From: Pseudomonadota bacterium
GTDB lineage: Bacteria > Desulfobacterota > Desulfovibrionia > Desulfovibrionales > Desulfovibrionaceae
Direction: 5' to 3'
DNA length: 64,000 nucleotides
Assembly (NCBI GenBank): GCA_023460395.1
Contig: JAEWQB010000010.1
Location: 324,182-388,181 of the forward strand
Shown here: positions 43,584 to 53,039 of the stretch, piece after piece
How positions within the stretch are numbered: the stretch's first letter is position 1
How the letters are laid out: the number at the start of each line of letters is the position of its first letter
Position numbers and translations under genes: made by a program
The notes under the pieces: generated by a model
Seen by the model: the letters and a program-made list of their open reading frames with translations, nothing else
Databases searched by the model: none
What the model was told of the DNA's origin: nothing

Positions 43584-46500
43584 CACCCCGTTCCTTCTTG
43601 TTCCGTGGGAGCACGACCTGCTTACCGCACTGGCCCGCCAGATTGTTCACGATACCCACGGTGATCCCGCTGGTGCCTGCGTCATCATCCCCCACAGCCG
43701 CCCCAGACGTTACTTCACACAGACGCTGGCCTCCCTGCCGGAACTCCCCAAGCCTTTTGCGTTGCCGCGTATGCTTACCGTGCGGGAGCTCATCGGCTTG
43801 CAGCGCGAAACGATGGAGGACGTCCCCTTCCGCACCATCCCCCTACTGGATCGCGTGGGGGTGTTGCTGGAATGTCTCCGCGACGATGTGGGGAATACCG
43901 CTGCGGCATTTCCGGGAATATCAGAAGACTGGACCGCCCCGCAGGCCGGCCCCCCCCTTCCGCTGGACGACCCCAACCGTTTCTTCCCGTGGGGACTGCG
44001 GCTGGCGTCTCTCTTAGAAGATTGCTATTTGCAGGCTGTGGAACCGGAAGACATGGCCTATACAGAAGGCCATGTTTCTCCTTTCGCGGCGGAGCTTCTT
44101 GCCCGGTTGGGCCGCATCCATCGCGCCTACACAGAACGACTGGATGCGGAAGGCTGGACCACGCCGGGCTATGATGCGTTTCGCGTGGCCCGGCTGCTAG
44201 GAACACGGAATGGCATAGCCGGTTCCGCCGAGCTTTTTCCTCACCTCGCGGGCAAGCAGACATACATCGTGGGCTTCGCGGGCCTTACTGAAGTGGAAAA
44301 CCGCATTTTCCGCCATCTATGGCAACAAGGGGCACAGATTGTACTCCACTCGGACGCCCGGCTGGTTACTGAGCCAGAGTCCGCGCACTGGGCGTGCAAA
44401 CCACACATAACATGGCTGCGGACATGGAAAGCGCGCACCTCCCTGCTCGACGAAGCTTCCCCGGAAGGACTGGCGCGCCCGGTCAAACGCACCGTGGATA
44501 TGTATGAAGGGTTCGACCTGCACTCCCAGTTGGACGTGCTGGAACGACAGCTGGCACGTTCGCCTCTGGTTTCCGCAATTTTGGCAACCACAGACCAGCA
44601 CGCCACTGCCAGTACTGATGAAACCGGTTTGGCTACCGAGCTGACAGGCCAGACCGGACAGGACATTCAGACAGGCCCGACGTATCTGCCAGACATGCCA
44701 GACATGGAAGTCATGGCAGGACAGGACATAGCCGAGTGGCCCCCCCATATGCCAAACTCGCCGGACGCGCCTCAGCCCCCCGCGGCCTCCGTCGCCGTTG
44801 TTCTTCCCGACACCGGGTTGCTCATGCCTGTGTTGCATCACCTGCCGCGTAAAGACGTCAACATCTCCATGGGGTACCCCCTCGGACGCTCCTCTCTCTT
44901 CCGGCTTTTAGAAACACTCATGCGCCTGCAGGAAAATACCGTAGCGGGCAACTACTACTGGAAGGACGTCATAGCCCTGCTCCGTCACCCCTATCTCCGC
45001 ATGCTCTCACTGCATGGCGAACGCCCGCTCGCGGTACCGCTACGCCACATGGAAAACTCCGTGCGCACGGGACAGCGCTACTGCGACCCGCGCACACTAC
45101 ACCCGGATCTTGCGGAAGGGGAAATCCGCGCCCTGCTGGCAGAAACTCTGGCTCTCTGCCTAACGCGCTGGGAAACAGTGCATACCCCGAACGATCTTGC
45201 GTTGTTGCTGGAACATCTGTGCGCACTTCTGCTTCAATTCGGCGGCACCCTGTGGGATCGTTTTCCCATGGATGCGGAATCGCTTTACAGACTTATGCGC
45301 AAAGTCATCCCCGCGCTGCGCGAAAGCTCGTTATCCGAACAACCATTCCCCCGCGAGGTATTGTTCACCATTTTACGTGAAAGCATCAGGCAAGAGCGCG
45401 TCCCCTTCGAGGCAGACCCTATCACCGGTCTACAGGTATTGGGGATGCTCGAAACCCGTCTGCTCCGCTTCGACGAACTCCATATTGTGGATGCCACGGA
45501 AGATGCCTTACCGGGTGCCCCCGCGCACGACCCGCTTCTGCCGGACCCTCTCCGCGCGGAACTGGGACTTCCCGGTATCAGCCATCGTGAACAAGTTGCC
45601 GCGTATAACTTTTATCGTCTTGTGCACGGTGCCCGCCACGTGCACATCTACTACCAATCCGGTATTGAGCGGTCCGGCCTGTTTGAAGACAAACGCGCCC
45701 GCTCCCGGTTTGTGGAAGAATTACTCTGGCAGGAAGAACAGCAACGCAACGCCCTCATACTGCCCGGCACACCTCCGCTGCACTCCATTCAATACACCAT
45801 GCCCGCGTTAGACCCCGAAGACCGCTTCATTCGACGTACACCGGAAATTTCGGCACGCCTTGACGACTATCTGCGCCGCCCGCTTTCGCCTTCTGCGCTC
45901 GACACCTATCTCACGTGCCCGGTCCGCTTTTTTTATGAACGGTTATGCGGGCTTGCTCCGGTGGATGAGGTCACGGAAGGTGACGACTTCGCCGCCATAG
46001 GCGACCTGCTCCACAGCGTGCTGGAACGCTTCTACACCTCCCGGTTGCACCGACCGTTTACCCCGTCAGACAGCGATGTTCAGGAATTGCTGGCAGTATT
46101 CGACGATGAGTTAAAGCAAAGTGAGGTGGCGGACCAATTTCCCTTTGACTCTCTGCTTATGCTCCATGCGGCAGGAAGGCACCACCTTAAAACCTTTCTG
46201 ACCGAACAGCCTAGCACCACCGTTCTGGCCTTGGAACACCAACTCCGAGCCACCGTGGAAACACCAAACGGCCCGCGACATCTCACAGGCCGCATAGACC
46301 GGATGGATCAACGCGACAACGGCATTCTGATACTGGACTACAAAACCGGCAGGGTAAACCGACCTAACCCCCAACTATGGGACGATGCCTCGCTTTGGCA
46401 GCGCGTGCGCAATTGGCAGGGAGAAGATGACGACACGCTCTCACTGCTGGCGGACACGCTGCACAGCGTGCAGTTGCCCGTGTACCTTTACCTGCACACC

Positions 46501-46776
46501 CATTCTGATCAGGCACACCAGCAAACGACCACCTCCCTGCCCGATGCGGGATGGGTGGAACTGCGTGGCGGTGGTAAAGAGATCCTGCTGCTGGGCAGTG
46601 CCAACGGCGCGGATGAAGACGCTGATGCCGCAGCCCGCCGTGCAACCATTATTCATGAACACATCCCCCTGTTAGTAGCCTTTTTATTCCGCCATATGGA
46701 AACCGTTCCCGTCTACCGTCCTCGCCGTGGCCCCCATTGCGAATGGTGTTCTTGCGCGAATTGCTGTTCTATGTAA
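43573..46776 (+). CDS. addB: AddB-like nuclease/helicase subunit with a predicted iron-sulfur cluster
   Basis: The protein has 1067 residues. The inactive helicase-like N-terminal region is followed by a nuclease domain: SALDTYLTCPVRFFYERLCGL, HLTGRIDRMDQRDNGILILDYKTG (D and EYK-type motif as DYK), and a C-terminal CEWCSCANC. One early cysteine plus the terminal cysteines match the 4Fe-4S staple of AddB. A low-complexity insert (about residues 335-405, with TGQTGQDIQTG and PDMPDME) is unusual. It overlaps addA. Confidence 0.9.
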   Translation: MQTNTPFLLVPWEHDLLTALARQIVHDTHGDPAGACVIIPHSRPRRYFTQTLASLPELPKPFALPRMLTVRELIGLQRETMEDVPFRTIPLLDRVGVLLECLRDDVGNTAAAFPGISEDWTAPQAGPPLPLDDPNRFFPWGLRLASLLEDCYLQAVEPEDMAYTEGHVSPFAAELLARLGRIHRAYTERLDAEGWTTPGYDAFRVARLLGTRNGIAGSAELFPHLAGKQTYIVGFAGLTEVENRIFRHLWQQGAQIVLHSDARLVTEPESAHWACKPHITWLRTWKARTSLLDEASPEGLARPVKRTVDMYEGFDLHSQLDVLERQLARSPLVSAILATTDQHATASTDETGLATELTGQTGQDIQTGPTYLPDMPDMEVMAGQDIAEWPPHMPNSPDAPQPPAASVAVVLPDTGLLMPVLHHLPRKDVNISMGYPLGRSSLFRLLETLMRLQENTVAGNYYWKDVIALLRHPYLRMLSLHGERPLAVPLRHMENSVRTGQRYCDPRTLHPDLAEGEIRALLAETLALCLTRWETVHTPNDLALLLEHLCALLLQFGGTLWDRFPMDAESLYRLMRKVIPALRESSLSEQPFPREVLFTILRESIRQERVPFEADPITGLQVLGMLETRLLRFDELHIVDATEDALPGAPAHDPLLPDPLRAELGLPGISHREQVAAYNFYRLVHGARHVHIYYQSGIERSGLFEDKRARSRFVEELLWQEEQQRNALILPGTPPLHSIQYTMPALDPEDRFIRRTPEISARLDDYLRRPLSPSALDTYLTCPVRFFYERLCGLAPVDEVTEGDDFAAIGDLLHSVLERFYTSRLHRPFTPSDSDVQELLAVFDDELKQSEVADQFPFDSLLMLHAAGRHHLKTFLTEQPSTTVLALEHQLRATVETPNGPRHLTGRIDRMDQRDNGILILDYKTGRVNRPNPQLWDDASLWQRVRNWQGEDDDTLSLLADTLHSVQLPVYLYLHTHSDQAHQQTTTSLPDAGWVELRGGGKEILLLGSANGADEDADAAARRATIIHEHIPLLVAFLFRHMETVPVYRPRRGPHCEWCSCANCCSM

Positions 46777-46904
46777 CAAGCGTTCCTGAGGGACCAAGAG
46801 GAGAGGTGCGCCCGTTACCCGGCGTACTCTTCTTTGCCGCGCATGCGTGGCCACATATAACTACACAGTGCGACGTGAAGCACCGCACTGCGGAGGACTG
46901 AATC

Positions 46905-48014
46905 ATGTCATTTCCGTCATTAAAAATTGGCGATCTTGTCGCCCGTACGCCTATTGTCCAAGGGGGCATGGGCGTGGGTATATCTCTGTCCGGCCTTGCC
47001 AGCGCCGTCGCCAACGAAGGCGGCATTGGCGTTATCGCGGGAGCCATGATTGGCATGAGCGAGCCTGATATTGGCAGAAATCCCCGCGAGGCCAACATTC
47101 GCGCCATGCGCAAGGAAATTCGCAAAGCCCGCGAACTGAGCAACGGCATCCTTGGCGTAAATATTATGGTCGCGCTCACCAACTTCACTGATCTGGTAAA
47201 AACATCCATTGAAGAAAAAGCGGACGTCATTTTTTCCGGCGCGGGGCTGCCACTGGACCTGCCCCGGTACCTGAAAGAATATTACGAAGAAAAAAAAGAA
47301 CAGGCCCACACCAAGCTGGTACCCATTGTTTCTTCCGCCCGCGCCGCCAGCATTCTGTGCAAAAAATGGCTCGCCAAATTTGATTATCTGCCCGACGCCT
47401 TTGTGGTGGAAGGCCCCAAGGCAGGAGGCCATCTGGGCTTTCAGCCTCAGGAGCTGGATGACCCCGGTCATTCACTGGAAACCGTGGTCCCACAGGTTGT
47501 AGAGGTTGTGCGTGAATTTGAAGACCGCAGTGGCAAGCGCATTCCCGTTATTGCGGCGGGCGGGGTGTATACCGGCGAAGATATCAAGCGGTTCCTCGAT
47601 ATGGGTGCCTCCGGGGTACAGATGGGCACCCGTTTTGTCGCCACCCATGAATGCGATGCCGACGACCGGTTTAAACAGGCATATGTCAACGCCCGCGAGG
47701 AAGATGTAACCATCATCCAAAGCCCGGTGGGCATGCCCGGTCGCGCGATCTTCGGCAAATTTGTGGAAGACGCCCGCGCCGGACTGAAGAAGCCTTTCCG
47801 CTGCATTTTTGAATGCATCCGTACCTGCAAAAAAGAAGAAAGCCCTTACTGCATCGCCGCCGCGTTACTAAACGCCAAAAAAGGCAATTTCGACCGCGGA
47901 TTCGCCTTCTCCGGCTCTAATGTTTTCCGAGTGGACTGCATTATGTCCGTGCAGGAACTCATTGCCGGTCTGTTGCGCGAATACGACGCAGCCTGTTCCC
48001 CCAACAAGGCGTAG
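46905..48014 (+). CDS. Nitronate monooxygenase / 2-nitropropane dioxygenase-like flavoprotein
   Basis: This 369-residue TIM-barrel FMN protein has PIVQGGMGVGISLSGLASAVANEGGIGVI, NIMVALTNF, KAGGHLGF (catalytic His) and AAGGVYTGEDIKRFLDMGASGVQMGTRFVATHEC. The C-terminal part with cysteines (CIFECIRTCKKEESPYC) goes beyond the core. It may act on nitronates or, like FabK, on enoyl thioesters. Contains GGAGG shortly before the ATG. A strong terminator follows. Confidence 0.88.
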   Translation: MSFPSLKIGDLVARTPIVQGGMGVGISLSGLASAVANEGGIGVIAGAMIGMSEPDIGRNPREANIRAMRKEIRKARELSNGILGVNIMVALTNFTDLVKTSIEEKADVIFSGAGLPLDLPRYLKEYYEEKKEQAHTKLVPIVSSARAASILCKKWLAKFDYLPDAFVVEGPKAGGHLGFQPQELDDPGHSLETVVPQVVEVVREFEDRSGKRIPVIAAGGVYTGEDIKRFLDMGASGVQMGTRFVATHECDADDRFKQAYVNAREEDVTIIQSPVGMPGRAIFGKFVEDARAGLKKPFRCIFECIRTCKKEESPYCIAAALLNAKKGNFDRGFAFSGSNVFRVDCIMSVQELIAGLLREYDAACSPNKA

Positions 48015-48056
48015 TACCCCACAGGCGGGTTCCCGCCCCTTCTCCACACACAACAT

Positions 48057-48095
48057 GGCCCCGGCATTTGCCGGGGCCGTGTTTATTCTTTATTC
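48057..48095 (+). terminator. Terminator after the nitronate monooxygenase-like gene
   Basis: GGCCCCGGC pairs with GCCGGGGCC around ATTT, followed by a T-rich tract. Confidence 0.85.
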
Positions 48096-48266
48096 TTCTG
48101 CTCTTTCCCGGTCAGTAAAGACTGCCGCCATTCACGCTACAATACCGTCCCGGTTTCGTTACCGGTTGTATTTGGCTGCAACGCTCCGAGCTTCATATCG
48201 CACAGACCTTTATGGAACAATTCCTATCCGCTTGCCATATTGACATAACCAATGTATGCCATAGCC

Positions 48267-49181
48267 ATGATTGATTTCCGCAAGCTCGAAGCATTCTGCA
48301 AGGTCTATGAACTGAAAAGCTTTTCCCAAGCGGGAAAAGAACTTTTCCTGTCGCAACCTACCATCAGCGCCCATGTTCTTTCTCTGGAAAAAATATTGGG
48401 CGTGCAGTTGCTTGACCGCATGGGCCGTGTGGTACTCCCCACCGCTGCCGGTGAAGTGCTTTACCAATATGCCCGACAGGCTTTTGCCAGTCTGGATGCG
48501 GCAAAAGCGGAAATTCTTCAGTTGCAGGATGAGGTTTCCGGTCACATCGTTCTCGGTGCCAGCACCATTCCCGCCCATTTTCTGATCCCGCCGGTTATTG
48601 CCGGGTTCATGAAAAAGCATCCGGGCGTCAGCATGGAAATGACTGTGGGCGATTCAGCAAGCATCATCGATCAGGTTTATGAAGGCGATCTCACGCTCGG
48701 CGTGGTGGGAGCGCGCGACGACAGGCAGGAACTGAGCTACGCGCCGCTTATTGATGATGAACTGGTTCTTATTACTGCTCCCGGCATGTTTCCTCCTAAA
48801 ACGTCGCTGGCTAGCCAAGATTTGGGCCGCTATCCGTGGATTATGCGGGAAGCTGGCTCCGGCACCCGCAGAACCTTCGCGCAGGCGCTTTCCGACAAGG
48901 GGGCGGACGTGCGGCGTTTCCCCTGTGCGCTTACAGTAGATTCCACGCAGGCCGTCCTACACTGCACCAAGGCGGGACTGGGTATCAGCATGACCTCGCG
49001 GCTCGCCGTTGTTGACATGGCCGCGCGGGGCGAATTGGACATCGTTCCACTCTCCGATATGACGGTACGGCGGCAGTTCTACTGCGTGCACCACACCAAG
49101 CGCCACTTTTTCCCGGCGGTGGCAGGCTTCATCCACTATCTCAAAGACAAAACCAAGCACCTGCGGAATATTTCGGCATGA
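48267..49181 (+). CDS. LysR-type regulator linked to selenium metabolism
   Basis: The protein has about 304 residues. The N-terminal winged helix (MIDFRKLEAFCKVYELKSFSQAGKELFLSQPTISAHVLSLEKILG) is classic LysR. The C-terminal periplasmic-binding-like domain starts near GHIVLGASTIPAHFLIPPV. Its stop overlaps the selD start (ATGA), and LysR genes of this type recur next to selD, hence the selenium link. ATG 48267 matches the usual LysR N-terminus; ATG 48252 is an alternative. No clear ribosome-binding site is seen. Confidence 0.88.
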   Translation: MIDFRKLEAFCKVYELKSFSQAGKELFLSQPTISAHVLSLEKILGVQLLDRMGRVVLPTAAGEVLYQYARQAFASLDAAKAEILQLQDEVSGHIVLGASTIPAHFLIPPVIAGFMKKHPGVSMEMTVGDSASIIDQVYEGDLTLGVVGARDDRQELSYAPLIDDELVLITAPGMFPPKTSLASQDLGRYPWIMREAGSGTRRTFAQALSDKGADVRRFPCALTVDSTQAVLHCTKAGLGISMTSRLAVVDMAARGELDIVPLSDMTVRRQFYCVHHTKRHFFPAVAGFIHYLKDKTKHLRNISA

Positions 49182-50239
49182 CGCCATCCAAATACACCAT
49201 GGTGGACAAGGTTAAGGCCGCTGGTTGAGCGGCGAAAATCGCTCCGGGGGACCTGGAGCAAATTTTGTCTTCGCTTCCCGTTGACGGAGACGCAGAACAC
49301 GGCAGGATACTCATTGGTACCCGTGACAATGAAGACGCTGCGATTGTCCGCTTTCCCGTCGGCAAGGCGTTGGTGCAGACGCTCGATTTTTTCACTCCTA
49401 TCGTTAATGATCCCTACCGGTTCGGACAGATAGCCGCCGCCAATGCGTTGTCTGATGTGTATGCCATGGGCGGTGAGCCGTGGTGTGCCATGAATATTGT
49501 CTGCTTTCCCATAAAGCAGATGCCCGCCGCCATGCTGCGCGCTATCATCCACGGCGGATATGACAAAATCCGTGAAGCCGGAGCCGTGCTGGCAGGTGGT
49601 CACAGCGTGGAAGACGCGGAAATCAAATACGGACTTTCCGTTACGGGTGTCATTGATCCAGACGGCTACACCTCAAACGCCGCTCTTGCCCAAGGGGACC
49701 AGCTTCTTCTCACAAAACCGCTGGGGACCGGCGTTATCGCCACCGCCATCAAGGCCAACTGGGAAGGCTGCGACGCGCTGGAAGACCTGCTGTATGAATG
49801 GGCGGGGCGGCTGAACAACCGGGCTGGCGCGGTATTGCGTGCCATGCGCCTGAAGGCGGCAACAGACATCACCGGATTCGGACTGGGCGGTCACCTGCTG
49901 GAAATGGCCCGCGCCTCCCGTTGCCATGCGCGCCTGAGCACCTCGCAAATTCCTTTTCTCCCAGAAGCGCTTGAGCTTGCCGACATGGGGCTTATCCCCG
50001 CTGGTAGCTTTGCCAACAAAGCGTTTTTCGCGCCCCACGTTTCCACCTCCGCCGGTGTGGACGACTTGCGGGCCGACCTTGTCTTTGACGCGCAAACATC
50101 GGGCGGCCTCCTGCTCGCCGTTCCGGGAGCGCGACTTGGCGAAGCCATGCGCCGCCTTGAAGACGCGGGGGAACTCGCCGCTCATGTGGGAGAAATCGCA
50201 GGATCACACGCATGCGGACATCTGGAGTTAATTCCGTAA
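49178..50239 (+). CDS. selD: Selenide, water dikinase (selenophosphate synthetase), a selenoprotein
   Basis: The protein has 353 residues. It makes selenophosphate, the selenium donor for selenocysteine and selenouridine, from selenide and ATP. The frame from ATG 49178 reads MTPSKYTMVDKVKAAG-U-AAKIAPGDLEQIL: codon 17 (49226-49228) is TGA, where the active-site Sec or Cys stands in the family, followed by the essential lysine K20. Later motifs are QTLDFFTPIVNDPYRFGQIAAANALSDVYAMGG, AGGHSVEDAEIKYGLSVTG and DITGFGLGGHLLEMA. A SECIS-like hairpin follows the TGA. Gene callers would wrongly start it at TTG 49265. The start overlaps the LysR stop. Confidence 0.96.
49226..49275 (+). promoter_or_regulatory. 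UGA-Sec codon and bacterial SECIS hairpin in selD
   Basis: Right after TGA the RNA can fold GCGA-AAAT-GCTCC against GGAGC-ATTTT-TCGC with an apical loop GGGGGACCT (49246-49254). Position and size suit SelB binding. Confidence 0.8.
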
Positions 50240-50543
50240 ATTTTCCATGTACGCCGCCTGTACGGAACAACGGAAAGAAAGGGTTCCCGGCAGCATCCTT
50301 TTCCATATCCGCCAATCTGCAATGGGTATGCAGGCTCTCCACCTATTGTGGCAAGCCCCTTCCGCACCTTCCGCCTGCGGGTCAAAGAATACGTCCACGC
50401 CCTCCCTCTTGCGCTCCATTCGTCTCCGCTTTCCCTTGGCAGACGCGGGAAAACAGAGCATATACAGCGTTCTGTGAAAAATGCTTCACGCAAACCCTTG
50501 AATTCCCCTGCGGGTAATGGTACATGTTCGCGCCTTCTGAACG
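50240..50543. other. Intergenic region downstream of selD
   Basis: About 300 bases with no supported gene; open frames here lack start sites and familiar sequence. The tRNA-Leu promoter follows at 50544. Confidence 0.5.
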
Positions 50544-50572
50544 TTGACAGTGTCCGCAAGGGCATTTAGGTT
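50544..50572 (+). promoter_or_regulatory. Promoter of tRNA-Leu
   Basis: TTGACA (50544-50549), 17 bases, TAGGTT (50567-50572), 46 bases before the tRNA. Confidence 0.7.
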
Positions 50573-50618
50573 CGCGCTTTACGCACAGGCGGGCGTGTTC
50601 CCCGTTCGAGGCCTTTCT

Positions 50619-50702
50619 GCGAGAATGGCGGAATTGGTAGACGCACTAGACTTAGGATCTAGCGGCCTAGCCGTGGGAGTTCGAGTCTCCCTTCTCGCAC
50701 CA
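50619..50702 (+). tRNA. tRNA-Leu (anticodon TAG)
   Basis: An 84-nt class II tRNA with a long variable arm and encoded CCA. The anticodon loop CTTAGGA has TAG at 50653-50655. The T-loop is TTCGAGT. Confidence 0.96.
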
Positions 50703-50792
50703 GCGCACTAACCGGCGGACGGTGTTACTGCCGCCGCCGGTATTTATTTTTGTTCGCAATTCTGCCCATACGGCAAGGAGGAGCCATACGTC

Positions 50793-52112
50793 ATGGAATA
50801 TACTGTTGAAGACCTTTCCCCGGTAAAGAAAAAGATCGCTGTCACCGTTCCGGTGGAAGAGGTAAACGCCTCTCTTGCCGCCACCATCGCCATGTACCGC
50901 ACTAGTATGGACCTTAAAGGATTCCGCAAGGGCAAGGTGCCTGCCAGCGTCATCGAAGGCCGCTTCCATAAAGAAGTATATTCCGAGGCGACTCAGGAAC
51001 TGGTCAACGTTCATATCAACGAAGTCATCGGAGAAATGAAGGCCAGCCCTGTTTCCCGCATCGACTTCGACGGTGGCGAACTGGTTCGTGACGAAGTGTT
51101 CTCCTACACACTTTCGTTTGAAGTGCTTCCCGAATTCGAACTGCCGAATTATGAAGGCATGGACGTGGAACAGGAATCGGTGGTCGTAGACGAAGCCGAA
51201 GTGGACGAAGTGCTCGACCGCATCCGCAACAACATGGCGGAAGTGGTTCCGTTGGCGGAAAATCGTCCCGCGCGTGACGGCGAAATTGCCGTTATCGACT
51301 TCGCCGCCTTTGAAAACGGAGAAGCCATCGAAGGCATCGCCGCTCAGAATTTCCAAATGACGCTGGGCCAGAAACAGGCTCTTGAAGATTTTGAAGCGCT
51401 GGTCAAATCCATCGCTCCCGGTGAAGAAAAAGAAGGCGAAGTCAGCTTCCCCGCCGACTTCATCAACCCTGAATTCGCAGGAAAGACCGTGACCATGAAG
51501 GTTTCGGTGCACTCCATTCAGGAACGCCGTCTGCCCGAACTGGACGACAATATGGCCAGCAAGGCCGGTGGCTTTGAGTCCGTGGAAAAAATGCGCGAAG
51601 CCGTTGTGCAGTCTTACAAACAGAGCCGGGGCCAGTTGAGCAAGTCGCAGGCCCAGACGACGATGATCGAAAGCCTGTTGAAGACGGTGGACTATCCCCT
51701 GCCCGAATCCATGGTGGAAATGTACATGGAAAACCTGTTCCACGAACAGGCCGCCAAGCTGGAACGTCAGGGCAAATCTCTGACCGCACTGGGCAAAACC
51801 CCTGAAGAGCTGCGCGCAGAGCTTATGCCTGAAGCACAGAAAATCGCCAAGACCCAGATCTTCCTCGTAGCCGCAGCTCGCAAGGAAGGCGTTGAAGTTT
51901 CCGAACAGGAAGTGGATATGCAGCTCCAGCAGATGGCTATGCAGTCCGGTCAGGACTTCCGCGCTGTGAAGGAATACTATCAGCAGAACAACCTGCTCTT
52001 CGGCTTGCGTGATCGCATTCTCGCCGACAAAGCCATGGATGCCATCTACGAAAAAGCCAACGTCGTGGAAGTGGAGCCTAAAAAGGCCGCCGCTGACGAC
52101 AAGGCGGAATAA
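50793..52112 (+). CDS. tig: Trigger factor (ribosome-bound chaperone)
   Basis: The protein has 439 residues. The N-terminal ribosome-binding loop is LKGFRKGKVPASVIEGRF. The PPIase (FKBP-like) domain lies around residues 150-250 (RPARDGEIAVIDFAAFENGEAIEG; FPADFINPEFAGKTVTMKVSVHSIQERRLPEL). A long helical C-terminal chaperone domain follows, with an acidic end (KKAAADDKAE). It assists folding of new proteins at the ribosome exit. It precedes clpP-clpX-lon in the usual order. AAGGAGG lies upstream of the ATG. Confidence 0.97.
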   Translation: MEYTVEDLSPVKKKIAVTVPVEEVNASLAATIAMYRTSMDLKGFRKGKVPASVIEGRFHKEVYSEATQELVNVHINEVIGEMKASPVSRIDFDGGELVRDEVFSYTLSFEVLPEFELPNYEGMDVEQESVVVDEAEVDEVLDRIRNNMAEVVPLAENRPARDGEIAVIDFAAFENGEAIEGIAAQNFQMTLGQKQALEDFEALVKSIAPGEEKEGEVSFPADFINPEFAGKTVTMKVSVHSIQERRLPELDDNMASKAGGFESVEKMREAVVQSYKQSRGQLSKSQAQTTMIESLLKTVDYPLPESMVEMYMENLFHEQAAKLERQGKSLTALGKTPEELRAELMPEAQKIAKTQIFLVAAARKEGVEVSEQEVDMQLQQMAMQSGQDFRAVKEYYQQNNLLFGLRDRILADKAMDAIYEKANVVEVEPKKAAADDKAE

Positions 52113-52139
52113 CCCCGTCTCACCATTTGCTATACTTGA

Positions 52140-52168
52140 GGGGGAAGCGCCCGCGCTTCCCCCTTTTT
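52140..52168 (+). terminator. Terminator after tig
   Basis: GGGGGAAGCGC pairs with GCGCTTCCCCC around CC, followed by TTTTT. Confidence 0.92.
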
Positions 52169-52428
52169 CGTGGTTGCACGCGTCCTGCGTCCTCCATATG
52201 GCGTCCCCTTCATCCAACGCCCTTCGCACTCAAGGGCAACGCCTTCTGACAATATACACGGTTTATCGGCGGATATGCTTGCTTCTTGCCGGAAGTTGCA
52301 TATTCTGTCACTATACCGCATGCTAATGAATATGTCCTCGCCGGGGCCAGACGCTAACGACACCGGGCCAAGGCGGCCCCTTGCGCCCCCCCAGCCTCAA
52401 CGACACGCCCAATCTTCAGGAGTTGGAA
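52169..52428. other. Upstream region of clpP
   Basis: This 260-base gap should hold the promoter of clpP-clpX. TTGCCG and TATACC elements occur near 52285-52320 but with a 20-base spacer, so I do not call a promoter. No gene is seen. Confidence 0.4.
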
Positions 52429-53028
52429 ATGGCAGTGCCTATTGTCATCGAATCTACTGGTCGCTCAGAACGCGCCTACGATATCTACTCTCGCCTGCTT
52501 AAGGACCGCATCATCCTGCTGGGCACGCCCGTGGATGACCATGTGGCTTCGCTTATCTGCGCGCAATTGTTGTTTCTGGAATCGGAAAACCCAGAAAAAG
52601 AAATCTACCTCTACATCAACTCCCCCGGCGGAGCCGTAACCGCCGGCATGGCCATTTATGACACCATGCAGTATATTTCCTCCCCTGTGGCAACCTTGTG
52701 CATGGGGCAGGCCGCCAGCATGGGCGCGTTGCTGCTAGCCGCGGGAGCCAAGGGTATGCGCTATGCCCTGCCGCACAGCCGCATCATGATTCACCAGCCA
52801 CTCGGCGGCTTTCAGGGACAGGCTACGGATATCGAAATTCACGCGCGGGAAATTCTGCGTATGAAGGAATCGCTGAACGCCATTCTGGCCCACCACACGG
52901 AACGCCCCATAGAGAAGATTGCCGAACATACCGAACGTGATTACTTCATGGGGCCGGAAGGGGCTGTGGAATTCGGCATCATTGACCGCATCCTCACTTC
53001 CCGCAAAGAAGTGATGGAAGACAACTAG
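52429..53028 (+). CDS. clpP: ATP-dependent Clp protease proteolytic subunit
   Basis: The protein has 199 residues. The catalytic triad is S97 (MGQAASMGA), H122 (RIMIHQPLGG) and D171 (HTERDYFMG). The tetradecameric peptidase partners with ClpX, encoded 11 bases downstream. I chose MAVPIVIEST as start (GGAG about 9 bases upstream); a frame 16 codons longer is open. Confidence 0.98.
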   Translation: MAVPIVIESTGRSERAYDIYSRLLKDRIILLGTPVDDHVASLICAQLLFLESENPEKEIYLYINSPGGAVTAGMAIYDTMQYISSPVATLCMGQAASMGALLLAAGAKGMRYALPHSRIMIHQPLGGFQGQATDIEIHAREILRMKESLNAILAHHTERPIEKIAEHTERDYFMGPEGAVEFGIIDRILTSRKEVMEDN

Positions 53029-53039
53029 ACGGGATACTT

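Noticed and set aside
49178..49264. Apparent nonsense mutation at the start of selD
   Set aside because: The TGA stands at the known Sec/Cys position, is followed by the family AAK motif and a SECIS-like hairpin, and the frame is open on both sides.
50182..50565. Leftward ORF between selD and tRNA-Leu
   Set aside because: It overlaps the selD end, has a basic low-complexity product and no ribosome-binding site.
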